A stretch of 64,000 nucleotides of DNA from Chryseobacterium sp. RU37D (GTDB lineage Bacteria; Bacteroidota; Bacteroidia; Flavobacteriales; Weeksellaceae), in the NCBI RefSeq assembly GCF_900156075.1, contig NZ_FTMM01000017.1, positions 1-64,000 on the forward strand, given 5' to 3'. The position numbers were made by a program, and so were the translations under genes. The notes beneath the pieces were generated by a model. That model had not been told where the DNA came from. It saw only the letters and a list, made by a program, of their open reading frames with translations, and made no database searches. Below, one piece after another: positions 36,756-45,876 of the stretch. The first letter of the stretch is position 1. Every line of letters begins with the position of its first letter.

Positions 36756-38078
36756 TTAATATAAGGATTGAATGTCTTTTATTAACCTGTTTCGGCTTTC
36801 TGTCACCAAGCCCATTGATTTCTCAAGCTGAGATTTTATCGCGTCATATTTTGTAATCGCCTTGTCAAACATATTGATCAGCAAATCAGGGTGCACATCC
36901 TGAATCTGAACAACATAATCGTCTAAACTGAAATCTCTCATAATTCCTAAAGCTTTATTTCCCCCATATCCGATGGCGATGGAAGGGACAAGGGAAGTCA
37001 GTGAAAAGATAATAGAGTGAAAACGTGTTCCTATGAAGAAATAAAAGCTGGAATACACCGCCTTTAAAAGGTCACAGGATAAGTTTTCGTTGATCCAGAT
37101 TATATTCGGATCCTGTATTTTTTCCAGCAGATCTTTGATGGCATTTCGGTCATCTTCATGTGAATTCGGTCCTAATGACTGGTTGCACAAAGCCATCTTA
37201 TATCCTTTGCTTAAAAGGTGCTTTGCAAGCTCCGCTACGGAATCGATGTACTTTCTATACAATCCTTCCGGATTCGACAGGCCTGGAAAACGCCATGGAC
37301 GTATCGTAACTCCTACAATTTTATCCTCTTTTGAAAGATTATATTTCTGCAATACTTTTAAAGCTTCTTCCTGACTGCCTTTTTCAAGAAAAAAACCAAG
37401 ATCCATCTCTACCGGAATATTTTTTCCCAATAATTCCCCCAAGCTTTTTGAAGAAACATTCTCACGGGCATACACCAAATCTAGTTTGTTGAAAACCGAA
37501 CGCACCTGGTTTTTTACTGTTAGGCCTATAAACGGGCCGTAAGAATTAGGAAAAAAAACCACTTTTTTGTTTAATGCCTTTGCCAACCTCACATAGAACA
37601 AGAAATACCACATCAGATAAGGAGCTGTTTTTTCGCCATAAGCATGGATGAACCCTCCACCCTTTACAAAAATGGTTTTAGCATTATGAAACTGCTTTAC
37701 AGTCTGAAAGGTTTTATCGTCAAAAGCTTTTTTTACTTTATCAAGATCATTGCAGATTCTGATCAGATATCTTGTATTTTTAAAATCCATTCCTGCATTT
37801 TTGATCTGCTTTAACAGTTCTAGCTTTGATTCTTTAATATGTTCACCGGATTTATGCCGGGCCCTTCTGGGATGCTTTAGAATATTGTCTAATAACTTAA
37901 AGCCATGCTCCTCAGACTGTCTGCATAATAATTCTCTCTCTTCCTTGCTATCACCAGCATCTAAAATATATACCTCATTATAAAGCCCGGTATCTTTAGC
38001 CAGCCTCCAGCTTTCCCAGACTAAAGCCTGGTCACCTTTATTCAAATCAGTTACTCCGGGTACTATTATCGCGTTCAT
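36756..38078 (-). CDS. Polysaccharide pyruvyl transferase family protein
   Basis: A 440-residue protein of the PS_pyruv_trans family (CsaB/WcaK-like). It has NKGDQALVWESWRLAKD near residue 13, FVKGGGFIHAYG near 155, FFPNSYGPFIG near 191 and the C-terminal GTRFHSIIFSLTSLVPSIAIGY (in two blocks). Such enzymes transfer pyruvyl from phosphoenolpyruvate onto sugars as ketals, giving acidic polysaccharides. It is one base before the GT4 gene and 4 bp after the GT2 gene, within a continuous operon. Confidence 0.9.
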   Translation of the reverse strand: MNAIIVPGVTDLNKGDQALVWESWRLAKDTGLYNEVYILDAGDSKEERELLCRQSEEHGFKLLDNILKHPRRARHKSGEHIKESKLELLKQIKNAGMDFKNTRYLIRICNDLDKVKKAFDDKTFQTVKQFHNAKTIFVKGGGFIHAYGEKTAPYLMWYFLFYVRLAKALNKKVVFFPNSYGPFIGLTVKNQVRSVFNKLDLVYARENVSSKSLGELLGKNIPVEMDLGFFLEKGSQEEALKVLQKYNLSKEDKIVGVTIRPWRFPGLSNPEGLYRKYIDSVAELAKHLLSKGYKMALCNQSLGPNSHEDDRNAIKDLLEKIQDPNIIWINENLSCDLLKAVYSSFYFFIGTRFHSIIFSLTSLVPSIAIGYGGNKALGIMRDFSLDDYVVQIQDVHPDLLINMFDKAITKYDAIKSQLEKSMGLVTESRNRLIKDIQSLY

Positions 38079-38082
38079 TTTC

Positions 38083-38994
38083 TTAGTTTAATTTTCCTTG
38101 TTTAATACGATTTGTATTTTGTTTCACCTTTCGGTTGATGTACACATTGAGCAATATTCCAAAGGGGATTGCTAAGAGGGTATATGGTGTATTCGGGGAG
38201 TCCTTAAAAAAATTCCACTTTTTTGCAAAAAGACAGGAAGATATGTAATGTATTGAGTTTTTGAGCACTACTTTTTTATTGATCCCGTATTTCATTTTCA
38301 TCTTTCTGTATTCAATGAAAGACATGGGACTTTCCTTATATCTTTTGTACAATCCATTTGAGAGCCCGTCCTCTTGATATTCTATAATGCAGTATATTTC
38401 ATTGGAAATCAAAAATTTATGATTCTGATCAATGAGTGGAAAAATCCAGCTTACTTCATGAAAAATTTCATTTTCAAAATAGGGGTAAGGCAGATATTTC
38501 TTGTATACTTCGGTATTGAAAATATATTTTTTGTCTCCTTTAATTTTATAATAATCTACGAGCTCAGAATAGGTTATTTCTTCTACCTCCGGCAGTTTTT
38601 CTTCCGTCACAGACCCGTCTTTATACGCATCCAGGCCGATAATTCCTGCAGAATGGCTTTTTTTGTTGGCTCTCCAGAATTTTAAAATCTTTTCAATGGC
38701 GTCATCCGGCATATAATCATCAGAGTCGATACAGGTAAACAGTTCCGTATCAATATGATCAAGGGCCAATATCTGTGCGGCAAGCTTACCTTTGTTTTCC
38801 TGATAATGGTATTGTATTTCTAGCTTATTTTCTGTAATCCATATACCAACTTGTGCGAAAGTATTATCTATAGAGCCATCATCTACAATGATCCATTTAA
38901 AATCTCGGCTGCTCTGTCTGCATAATGATTCATACAGCCTTCCGAGTGTTTTATCTCGGTTGAAAGTCGGGGTAAAAACAGTTATTAATTTCAT
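38083..38994 (-). CDS. Glycosyltransferase family 2
   Basis: A 303-residue GT-A enzyme. It starts VFTPTFNRDKTLGRLYESL, with DDGSIDNT near 37 and the metal-binding DSDD near 90. The C-terminal part lacks clear membrane helices apart from a short hydrophobic stretch (TLLAIPFGILLNVYI). Its start codon overlaps the stop of the upstream GT4 gene by 4 bp. Donor and acceptor sugars cannot be inferred. Confidence 0.93.
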   Translation of the reverse strand: MKLITVFTPTFNRDKTLGRLYESLCRQSSRDFKWIIVDDGSIDNTFAQVGIWITENKLEIQYHYQENKGKLAAQILALDHIDTELFTCIDSDDYMPDDAIEKILKFWRANKKSHSAGIIGLDAYKDGSVTEEKLPEVEEITYSELVDYYKIKGDKKYIFNTEVYKKYLPYPYFENEIFHEVSWIFPLIDQNHKFLISNEIYCIIEYQEDGLSNGLYKRYKESPMSFIEYRKMKMKYGINKKVVLKNSIHYISSCLFAKKWNFFKDSPNTPYTLLAIPFGILLNVYINRKVKQNTNRIKQGKLN

Positions 38995-40157
38995 AATTTT
39001 CCCATTTTTTCAAAGATTTTATTAAATTCTTCCACTTGATTTTTCTTATCATAATTATTTGCAATCAAAGCTTTTCCATTGCCTGCAATAAATTGATATA
39101 AAACCCTGTCATTGTACAGCTTATAGATATATTCAAAGTAGTCATCTGCATTGTTGTGTGTGGCAATATATCCTGTAAAATTGTGCAGCACATAATCTGT
39201 AACTCCACCTACTGGATTAGCGATAACCGGTATCTCAAAAGCGAGCGCTTCCATAATTACACGAGGCAAACCCTCGGTATCAGATGGATGTATGAGAATA
39301 TCGGCATTCATGAAAATACGATACGGATCTTTCTGGTTGAGAAGGATTTCTACATTATCTTCAAGGCTATACTGCTTAATTTCCTGGAGGATCTTTTTCA
39401 AAAAATTCTCTGAAGCAGAGGTATCATAGACGGCTCCCATTAAAATCAGTCTGAAATTAACACCCGCTTTCTTTAATTTTTTTGCTAAAACAATAGACAT
39501 CCCCTGCCCTTTCGCCGGTAGAAATCCGCCGCAATGCAGAATCACCATAGGATCATTATCCGTTCTTGCCTGTCTGTCTTTTCTGTATTGCTCAACTTTA
39601 GCTAAATCAATAGCATTCGGCACTACAAATATTTTTTCTAATGGAGCCAACCCTCCGGTAAAGATGGCCTGCCTCGTGGATTGGGAAACTCCGATAAAAT
39701 AATCAGAATTATTCTTAAACATCAGCTTCTTTAGAAAGCTTATCGAGTGGTAAGCAAACCATCCTCTGGCAAAATAAGCGATCTTATAGCCTTTTCCTTT
39801 TCTAAGTATGGAATTGGTTTTTATATTATTAACAATAACCACATCGGTTTTGAATTCTTTCTGATAATTTCTGAATTCTTTTTTCAGTTTCATCCAATCC
39901 AACAGAAATAAAGTGATGTTTTTCAGTATTATCACTGGGTTTTTGGAGCTAAAAATCACAATCGGGGTATTATTTTTCTTTAATATTTTAATCGGAATAT
40001 CATTCGCTTTTACGTCTTCTACAAAATCAGTACAATTGCCCCAGAAATCTACAACAACTGAGTTGTGCCCTTCTTCATTCAGTCTCCTGGCCAGTTCGAT
40101 GGTACTCTTACGGGCACCACCATGAATTTGAACGGCTTCAAGGAATATTATATTCAT
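38991..40157 (-). CDS. Glycosyltransferase family 4
   Basis: A 388-residue GT-B enzyme. The N-terminal loop HGGARKSTIELARRLNEEG (about 13-31) and the C-terminal motifs ILHCGGFLPAKGQGM and HPSDTEGLPRVIMEALAFEIPVIA (split blocks, about 280-303) are typical. It opens the distal group of four genes after a 358-bp gap from the ATP-grasp gene. It overlaps the GT2 gene by 4 bp. Confidence 0.93.
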   Translation of the reverse strand: MNIIFLEAVQIHGGARKSTIELARRLNEEGHNSVVVDFWGNCTDFVEDVKANDIPIKILKKNNTPIVIFSSKNPVIILKNITLFLLDWMKLKKEFRNYQKEFKTDVVIVNNIKTNSILRKGKGYKIAYFARGWFAYHSISFLKKLMFKNNSDYFIGVSQSTRQAIFTGGLAPLEKIFVVPNAIDLAKVEQYRKDRQARTDNDPMVILHCGGFLPAKGQGMSIVLAKKLKKAGVNFRLILMGAVYDTSASENFLKKILQEIKQYSLEDNVEILLNQKDPYRIFMNADILIHPSDTEGLPRVIMEALAFEIPVIANPVGGVTDYVLHNFTGYIATHNNADDYFEYIYKLYNDRVLYQFIAGNGKALIANNYDKKNQVEEFNKIFEKMGKL

Positions 40158-40515
40158 ATTCTATTCTATTACTTTTTTATTAGCAGTAATCAGATAAAAA
40201 TTAGGTTACAAGTTTTTTAAACTTTACATGAAGAATAACTTCAAATATTTTCAGAGCAATTCTGAATTTTTGAATTATTTTCATTAAATAAGATGATTTT
40301 TTTCAAATTTGTGTGTTAAGATATTATATAGTAACGAGGTAAAAATCTCATTCACAAGACATTTTTTTTAAATAAAACGTATTTTGATTTATTATTTTAC
40401 TATGCTAAGCAAATATACGAAAAAATATTTCACAATAAGTTGAATAAACTAATAAAATTAAAAATTTATTAACATATAAAATATTTTAAAATAAAAATCA
40501 ACACATTTATAAAAT
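40158..40515. other. Gap inside the polysaccharide locus
   Basis: 358 bp without a coding frame, the only long gap within the locus. A TATATTTG box on the minus strand (40410-40417) could start a second transcript for the distal glycosyltransferase genes; its upstream TTG is at 15 bases, shorter than usual. Confidence 0.4.
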
Positions 40516-41544
40516 TTAGTTTAAAAAATTATGAATCATTTCACATTCTACATTAACTTTTGTCTCATTCCATTTCAAGTCTATATCATAAAATCCTAAA
40601 CACTGATCGTATATATATGGCTGAAATCCGTAGCTAATCTCCACAATTAGAGGATTATTATCAGTATCAAATATGAAATCATAGGCCACGCAGATCATAT
40701 TCAGCTTACGGGCAGCTTTAAAAGCTATACCCACTGCGTTAGTATCGAATCCTCCGGGCTCAAATTCCAACATTCCGCTTCCTGATGCCCTGAAATCATT
40801 ATCCCTTGTATTTCTTTTAAGGTAATAACACTTTTCACCAATCACAATAAGCCTTATATCATAGGTAAGATTGGGAATAAACTCCTGAAAGTACACGTAG
40901 TTCTTCTGCTTTGGAAAAACTTTATACTGCTTATCTATAAAAATTCCTTTGTAGCCCCATTTTACAATCCTAAGAAAGTTGTGAACATTTTTCTGCCTCC
41001 AGAATCTTTCGATAGTATCTGTGAAAACAGCCTTAGAATCGAATGCAGGAAAGCCCTTTCCAAAAGCTTGTTTTACGATTCTTCTAGCCTGACCTTTTGT
41101 TTTTATAAGCTTTACATTAATAGATCCGGCTCCCCCTTTCAGCTTAAAAACTTTCGGAAACGTTTCTTTTTCAACATAATTTTCCGCTTCTTTCTCATGA
41201 TAAAAAACATCTGATTTTACCAAAGGGATATCCAATGCTTCCAAAAGGTATTTCTGTGCTACTTTATCATCAAAATGCCAGTAAGCATCTTCATTAGGAA
41301 ATGTCTTTACACCCATCTGACTGATAGACCTGAATAAATTTCTGGCCAAAAGCATATCCTCAAAATAGTTCTGATTGAAATGCCACATAAAATGTGTTAC
41401 CTGATGCACTTTCATCTGCCTTATTATATCATTATCAAAAGCATTGACCAAAATATAGGGTATTTTGTTTGCCTCCAGATACTCTATCCAGCGATCAGAA
41501 AAACTACCTTTACGGTGATGTACTGCTATGTTCATTTTATCCAT
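40516..41544 (-). CDS. ATP-grasp family protein in capsule locus
   Basis: A 342-residue protein resembling RimK/glutathione-synthetase-type ATP-grasp ligases. There is an N-terminal pre-ATP-grasp region, a central FPKVFKLKGGAGSINVKLI nucleotide-binding strand (about 128-146), a YFQEFIPN segment, and a C-terminal metal-binding region (VAYDFIFDTDNNPLIVEISYG, in blocks near 300). Such ligases form amide bonds using ATP. In a capsule locus it may attach an amino acid to a uronic acid, but this is inferred. It lies 1 bp from the acetyltransferase gene. Confidence 0.8.
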   Translation of the reverse strand: MDKMNIAVHHRKGSFSDRWIEYLEANKIPYILVNAFDNDIIRQMKVHQVTHFMWHFNQNYFEDMLLARNLFRSISQMGVKTFPNEDAYWHFDDKVAQKYLLEALDIPLVKSDVFYHEKEAENYVEKETFPKVFKLKGGAGSINVKLIKTKGQARRIVKQAFGKGFPAFDSKAVFTDTIERFWRQKNVHNFLRIVKWGYKGIFIDKQYKVFPKQKNYVYFQEFIPNLTYDIRLIVIGEKCYYLKRNTRDNDFRASGSGMLEFEPGGFDTNAVGIAFKAARKLNMICVAYDFIFDTDNNPLIVEISYGFQPYIYDQCLGFYDIDLKWNETKVNVECEMIHNFLN

Positions 41545-41545
41545 A

Positions 41546-42121
41546 TTATTTAATCACTTTATATGAGTCTGTTCCATATATACTTTTTGGAGGTACCTCT
41601 CCCTTTACCACACTTCCGGCCATAATTACTGATCCTCTTCTGATAGTAGCCCCGGGAAGGATAATCACATTAGATCCTATCCAGACATTATCTTCTATGA
41701 TTACCGGCCTGCCTTCATCGGCAATTGTTAATCGTTCAATCGGGTTATTCATTGCCAGAATATGACCATTGGAATCGATGATATTAGTATTTGCCGCAAT
41801 TAAGCAGTTATTTCCTATGATAATTTTTTTCACGGCATGAATACAGGTTCCGTGTATCCTGCAGTTTTCACCAATAATGATCTCAGCCTGCGGGCGGTCT
41901 GCTAATAATTTGCAAGAGGAGAACATATTGATATGATAATTCCTTTTTGAGGAATTGATGACAGTATTTTTCCCGATTGTTATCTTAGCATTTTGATGTT
42001 TAACAATTACAGGAGCCGCTTTAAAATGAACATTTCCCAAAAGGTTAATTCCCTTTAAATTTTTATAATATCCGTTCAAGAAAATGTTTAGAGATTTGTT
42101 ATAGATTTTTTTTAGAATCAT
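41546..42121 (-). CDS. Hexapeptide-repeat acyltransferase
   Basis: A 191-residue left-handed beta-helix enzyme of the WbbJ/maltose-O-acetyltransferase type. Isoleucine-patch repeats run through the protein (AKITIGKNTVI, AEIIIGENCRIHG, KIIIGNNCLIAANTNII) and end in VWIGSNVIILPGATIRRGS. It probably O-acetylates a sugar of the repeat unit using acetyl-CoA. It overlaps the flippase gene by 23 bp, indicating translational coupling. Confidence 0.9.
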   Translation of the reverse strand: MILKKIYNKSLNIFLNGYYKNLKGINLLGNVHFKAAPVIVKHQNAKITIGKNTVINSSKRNYHINMFSSCKLLADRPQAEIIIGENCRIHGTCIHAVKKIIIGNNCLIAANTNIIDSNGHILAMNNPIERLTIADEGRPVIIEDNVWIGSNVIILPGATIRRGSVIMAGSVVKGEVPPKSIYGTDSYKVIK

Positions 42122-43349
42122 GCTTAAACCATTTTAAAAATAAACTTGAACCTATTAAACATCTTACCAGACTTAAACTTATGGCAGAACCGAAAATTGT
42201 AGTATACCTGATCATCGGAATGGTAATGAAAAAGCCGACTACCGAAAACAGCAGTGTATTCTTCATCACCAGCTTATCCTCGCGGTGCACTATAAAATAA
42301 TTAAGTCCGAAAATATTATACAAGGTATACCCGAACAGTCCTATAGAAAGGATGAGCAAAATCCAGAAGGCATGATCATAGCTGATGTTCAGGTACCAGA
42401 AAATAAGTTTATTAAATACTAAAACACCGAAGATCATTACGCTTACCGTGATCAGCATCATGTTTTTATACCATTGAAAAGTATCTTTTTTCCTGTTCAG
42501 GAAAGGAAAAAACACACGGGAAAGAATTTCGATTAAAGCCACAATCAGATTGATAACCGTTAAAATCGCCTGATAGATCCCCACCAATTGCGCCGTCCCG
42601 AAAATCCCCAGCAGAAATGTACTGGTATTGTTATACAGCGTAGGTACAAATTGATTAATAAAAATCGGCGAATTAACCTTAATTGTTTCTACAATCGTTT
42701 TATAAGGCAGAAAAATAAATTTTAGCTTATATTTTTTCATTAGAAGAAACTGTCCCACCAGACCGGCCCCGATATATCCCGCACTTTGCAGCAGCGGATA
42801 AATCCAGAAATCACTTTGCTTTTTAATAAAAATAAAAACACAGAGCGTGAAGAAAAGTTTAATTCCTAAATTCAGATAAGTGATATAGCGCATTTTTTCA
42901 ATCCCCTGAAAAAACCATTCCGGAAACAAAACGTAACCCAGCAAAAGCAGGCTCGTGTAAAAATAAATTTCCCTATTTTCGTAAAAAGGCGGATAAATGT
43001 AAACCGCTATCGCGATGATAAGCCAGGAAAGCATCAGGAAAAGGGTTTTAAGCGTTAAAACTTTGCTGTAAATTACATTTAGCTTCATCGGGCTGTCTCT
43101 GTGAACAGCCACATCACGTGTAGCTGTAATTCTGAAACTGAAATCAGTCAAAGCCGTAAAATATGCAATCAGCGATGCTGAAAAAACAATAACTCCATAT
43201 TTTTCAAAACCTATTACCCTTAAGATATAAGGCAGGGTGATCAACGGCAGCAGCATCCCCACCAGCTGCAGTGCAGACAGTGAAACGAAGTTTTCCAGCA
43301 GGGCCTTCTTGTCTTTCGTATTGAAAATCTTTTTTATTCTGTTGATCAT
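42099..43349 (-). CDS. Oligosaccharide flippase (Wzx-like)
   Basis: A 416-residue polytopic membrane protein with about 12 hydrophobic helices. The N-terminal pattern (LENFVSLSALQLVGMLLPLI and LPYILRVIGFEKYGVIVFSA) matches the MOP-superfamily polysaccharide flippases. It would move undecaprenyl-linked repeat units across the inner membrane for polymerisation by Wzy. It overlaps the beta-helix gene by one base and the acetyltransferase gene by 23 bp. Confidence 0.93.
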   Translation of the reverse strand: MINRIKKIFNTKDKKALLENFVSLSALQLVGMLLPLITLPYILRVIGFEKYGVIVFSASLIAYFTALTDFSFRITATRDVAVHRDSPMKLNVIYSKVLTLKTLFLMLSWLIIAIAVYIYPPFYENREIYFYTSLLLLGYVLFPEWFFQGIEKMRYITYLNLGIKLFFTLCVFIFIKKQSDFWIYPLLQSAGYIGAGLVGQFLLMKKYKLKFIFLPYKTIVETIKVNSPIFINQFVPTLYNNTSTFLLGIFGTAQLVGIYQAILTVINLIVALIEILSRVFFPFLNRKKDTFQWYKNMMLITVSVMIFGVLVFNKLIFWYLNISYDHAFWILLILSIGLFGYTLYNIFGLNYFIVHREDKLVMKNTLLFSVVGFFITIPMIRYTTIFGSAISLSLVRCLIGSSLFLKWFKHDSKKNL

Positions 43350-44446
43350 TATTTTAAGGTAATCGTTTCGTTATTATTTTTAAGCTTCTGCCCGTAATTG
43401 GTTACGCTTTTGGAAGCCGCTCCCGTCTTACCGAAATCCAAATTGATGTTTACTTTATGCGAAGCCCCTTTGAATGACCTGAATTTTCCCGTAGAATTGT
43501 TCTGCGAAGAAAAATTGCTTACACTGATATTCCCGCCCAGCATGGGTAAGCCAACACTCGGCTTGTCTCTTGTTACCGCCATTCCGAGGCCTATTTTAGA
43601 GCCGTTGTCTTTGAAATTATTAATCGCGATTGAAATGTCTTTTTGCTTTTTACCCACCATATTGCCCGGCGAAACTATAATCCCGTAGTTTCCGTTATTT
43701 TTGGTTTCTATATTGGTGAGCTTTATATTTTGTATGTCGTAATTATTGCTGTCCGGCTCAATATCAATTCCCGCCTGAGGATTTGTTCCGGAAGTATTGG
43801 CGATGTAAGCATTTTCAATTGTTAAATTCGTGACCCCGCCGATGGTGATCCCGTTTCTTCGGTGGTCATTCAGGATCGAATTTTTAATCGTGATGTGGGA
43901 TGAACTGATGTTATTTCTTCCTCCAATGCAAATTCCATCACCCCAGCAGCTTTGGATGTTTGAACCGATGATATTGATGTCGCTGGAAGATAAAATATAG
44001 ATCCCCATTCCCCATTCTCCGGCGGTTGACAAATGCTTGTGCTTGTCCCCAACGAGGTTAGGGTAATAAATATCAACATTCTGAATGTTAAAAAGATTAA
44101 GAATCCCGTTGCGGTCTTTGGCATTAGGCTTCATAATCAGCTTTGAATTTTTTTGAAAAAGGATTTTCTGATTTGATTTTAAATTAAGTCCGCTTTCATT
44201 AACAAGAACAGGAAAATCCGGCATAATGACCGCAGCATTTTCATTAATCCCTTTCTGAATGTATGAAGTATAATCTGTATTTCCTGTTTTGGAAAAACCT
44301 GCAGGCAGATAAGATGTAAGGTCTTTTGCCGTTTTAAAATACTGACTTTTAACGGTAGTGTATCCTGAAAAACGGTCTTTTACATATTGCTGGCTGTTTC
44401 CCAAAAAGTATATGAACACAAAAAATAAGAAGATTAACTTTTTCAT
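43349..44446 (-). CDS. Secreted right-handed parallel beta-helix protein
   Basis: A 365-residue protein with a signal peptide (about 18 residues, ending LGNSQ). The rest is a right-handed parallel beta-helix, with repeats such as INIIGSNIQSCWGDGICIGG, then ITIKNSILNDHRRNGITIGG and LTIENAYIANTSGTNPQAG. This pectate-lyase/epimerase-like fold suggests a periplasmic lyase, hydrolase or epimerase acting on the uronic-acid polymer made by this locus. It lies between the polymerase gene (4-bp overlap) and the flippase gene (1-bp overlap), supporting a role in this capsule. Confidence 0.88.
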   Translation of the reverse strand: MKKLIFLFFVFIYFLGNSQQYVKDRFSGYTTVKSQYFKTAKDLTSYLPAGFSKTGNTDYTSYIQKGINENAAVIMPDFPVLVNESGLNLKSNQKILFQKNSKLIMKPNAKDRNGILNLFNIQNVDIYYPNLVGDKHKHLSTAGEWGMGIYILSSSDINIIGSNIQSCWGDGICIGGRNNISSSHITIKNSILNDHRRNGITIGGVTNLTIENAYIANTSGTNPQAGIDIEPDSNNYDIQNIKLTNIETKNNGNYGIIVSPGNMVGKKQKDISIAINNFKDNGSKIGLGMAVTRDKPSVGLPMLGGNISVSNFSSQNNSTGKFRSFKGASHKVNINLDFGKTGAASKSVTNYGQKLKNNNETITLK

Positions 44447-45816
44447 TTTTTTAAATTTAATTTATTAATCATTGTAAAGAATGGTATAAACACTAGCAGA
44501 TTGATAAATAATGTCGCCGAAAGAGATCCGATATTAATCATCATCGTCGTGGAACATCCGAAAGCTAAAATGATATATAGGAAAAATAGAACCGGCGAAT
44601 CTGATATGTAAGCCTTTCTTTCAAACCTGAAAGCCAAAATGCTCAATACAAATATGTAGAGGTAAAAAAAATAAATCGAAAAATGATACAGCCCTGCTAC
44701 AGAAACCGGAACAATCTGGTCCCTGGAACGCCCTGCACCGTAGATCTGATCATTAAACTTAATATTGGTCTTATAATTATCATTCGAAAAATTTGATAAA
44801 ACAGGGATATTCTGTGTAATATCAGAAATGAAATAATAATATTTATCAGACGGTTCTACTACATTTTTCTTGTAAGAGTCATATCCAATTGCATAGTTGG
44901 CCACCCCTCCGAAATACGCATTAAGCTGATGAAGACTGAAAAAACCTCCTACATCTGCTTTTTTTGTTTCTCCTGAAAACTTGGCCACAGAAGCCAGCAA
45001 TAATATCAAGCCGAAGAAAATAGATGTGTAGCTAACTATTCTTTTCCTGTACGCCGGGTAAAAATAGACCAGCAAAAGCACCAAAGGAAAGGTAGCATAC
45101 ACAATACTGAAACGGCTAATCCCGATAATAATCGTAGCGTTAATCAAAACCATCAGTATCGACAGGATAAGCTTTGTTCTTTGCTTTATCTTGAAAGAAT
45201 TAATTACCGAAAAGATAAAAAGCACGATATATGCCCTCATCACCGGGAACATAATACTAACTAAAGGTGAAACATTCTCAAGATCACCGGAAAGTTTCAC
45301 CTTTAAATACTTTGCAATATCCCAAACGAAACTCAATTTCTGTAAAAAGCTTCCGTTTGTGGCAATGATCAGTATAAAAAGAAAAAATAACCCTATATTA
45401 ATGGTATTCAGCGGTAAAAAGTCAAGATGTGATTTTTTTGCCTTCTTTTCTCCCGAAAAAGTACAGATATGATAAGCTATCAATATGAATAGCAACTCAA
45501 TAAGCATCATCACAACAGCATAAGGCTCGTTGACCGTTATGCTTCCAAACTTTAATTTGTCTCCGGTAATAAAAAGAAGCGGGATCACAGCATATCGTAT
45601 AACCTGCTGAATAGTAATGATCCAGAAAATGAAGTAAGATTTAAGCTTTTCAAAAATGTCAGAGATAAATAGGGAGAAAAACCCCAACCCCACCGGCAAA
45701 AGATAAATATTTTCGTAAAAGTCATTATTGCTATTCCCATAGATTAAAAAACCTATGAAGAAAAACAAAAAACTTAAAGCGAATAAAGCTAATTTTGATG
45801 ATCGGTGTACTTCCAT
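44443..45816 (-). CDS. O-antigen/capsule repeat-unit polymerase (Wzy-like)
   Basis: A 457-residue protein with about 11-12 hydrophobic helices and one large periplasmic loop (about 280-380, with GAGRSRDQIVP). Low primary conservation is normal for Wzy; the call rests on topology and position beside the Wzx-like gene. It would join lipid-linked repeat units at the periplasmic face. It overlaps the beta-helix gene by 4 bp and lies 60 bp from the dehydrogenase gene. Confidence 0.82.
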   Translation of the reverse strand: MEVHRSSKLALFALSFLFFFIGFLIYGNSNNDFYENIYLLPVGLGFFSLFISDIFEKLKSYFIFWIITIQQVIRYAVIPLLFITGDKLKFGSITVNEPYAVVMMLIELLFILIAYHICTFSGEKKAKKSHLDFLPLNTINIGLFFLFILIIATNGSFLQKLSFVWDIAKYLKVKLSGDLENVSPLVSIMFPVMRAYIVLFIFSVINSFKIKQRTKLILSILMVLINATIIIGISRFSIVYATFPLVLLLVYFYPAYRKRIVSYTSIFFGLILLLASVAKFSGETKKADVGGFFSLHQLNAYFGGVANYAIGYDSYKKNVVEPSDKYYYFISDITQNIPVLSNFSNDNYKTNIKFNDQIYGAGRSRDQIVPVSVAGLYHFSIYFFYLYIFVLSILAFRFERKAYISDSPVLFFLYIILAFGCSTTMMINIGSLSATLFINLLVFIPFFTMINKLNLKK

Positions 45817-45876
45817 CCTTATCGGGTGCCTCTTCTTTCCTAAAGCTGCTTTCTATACTTTTTTAAATTAAACTAA

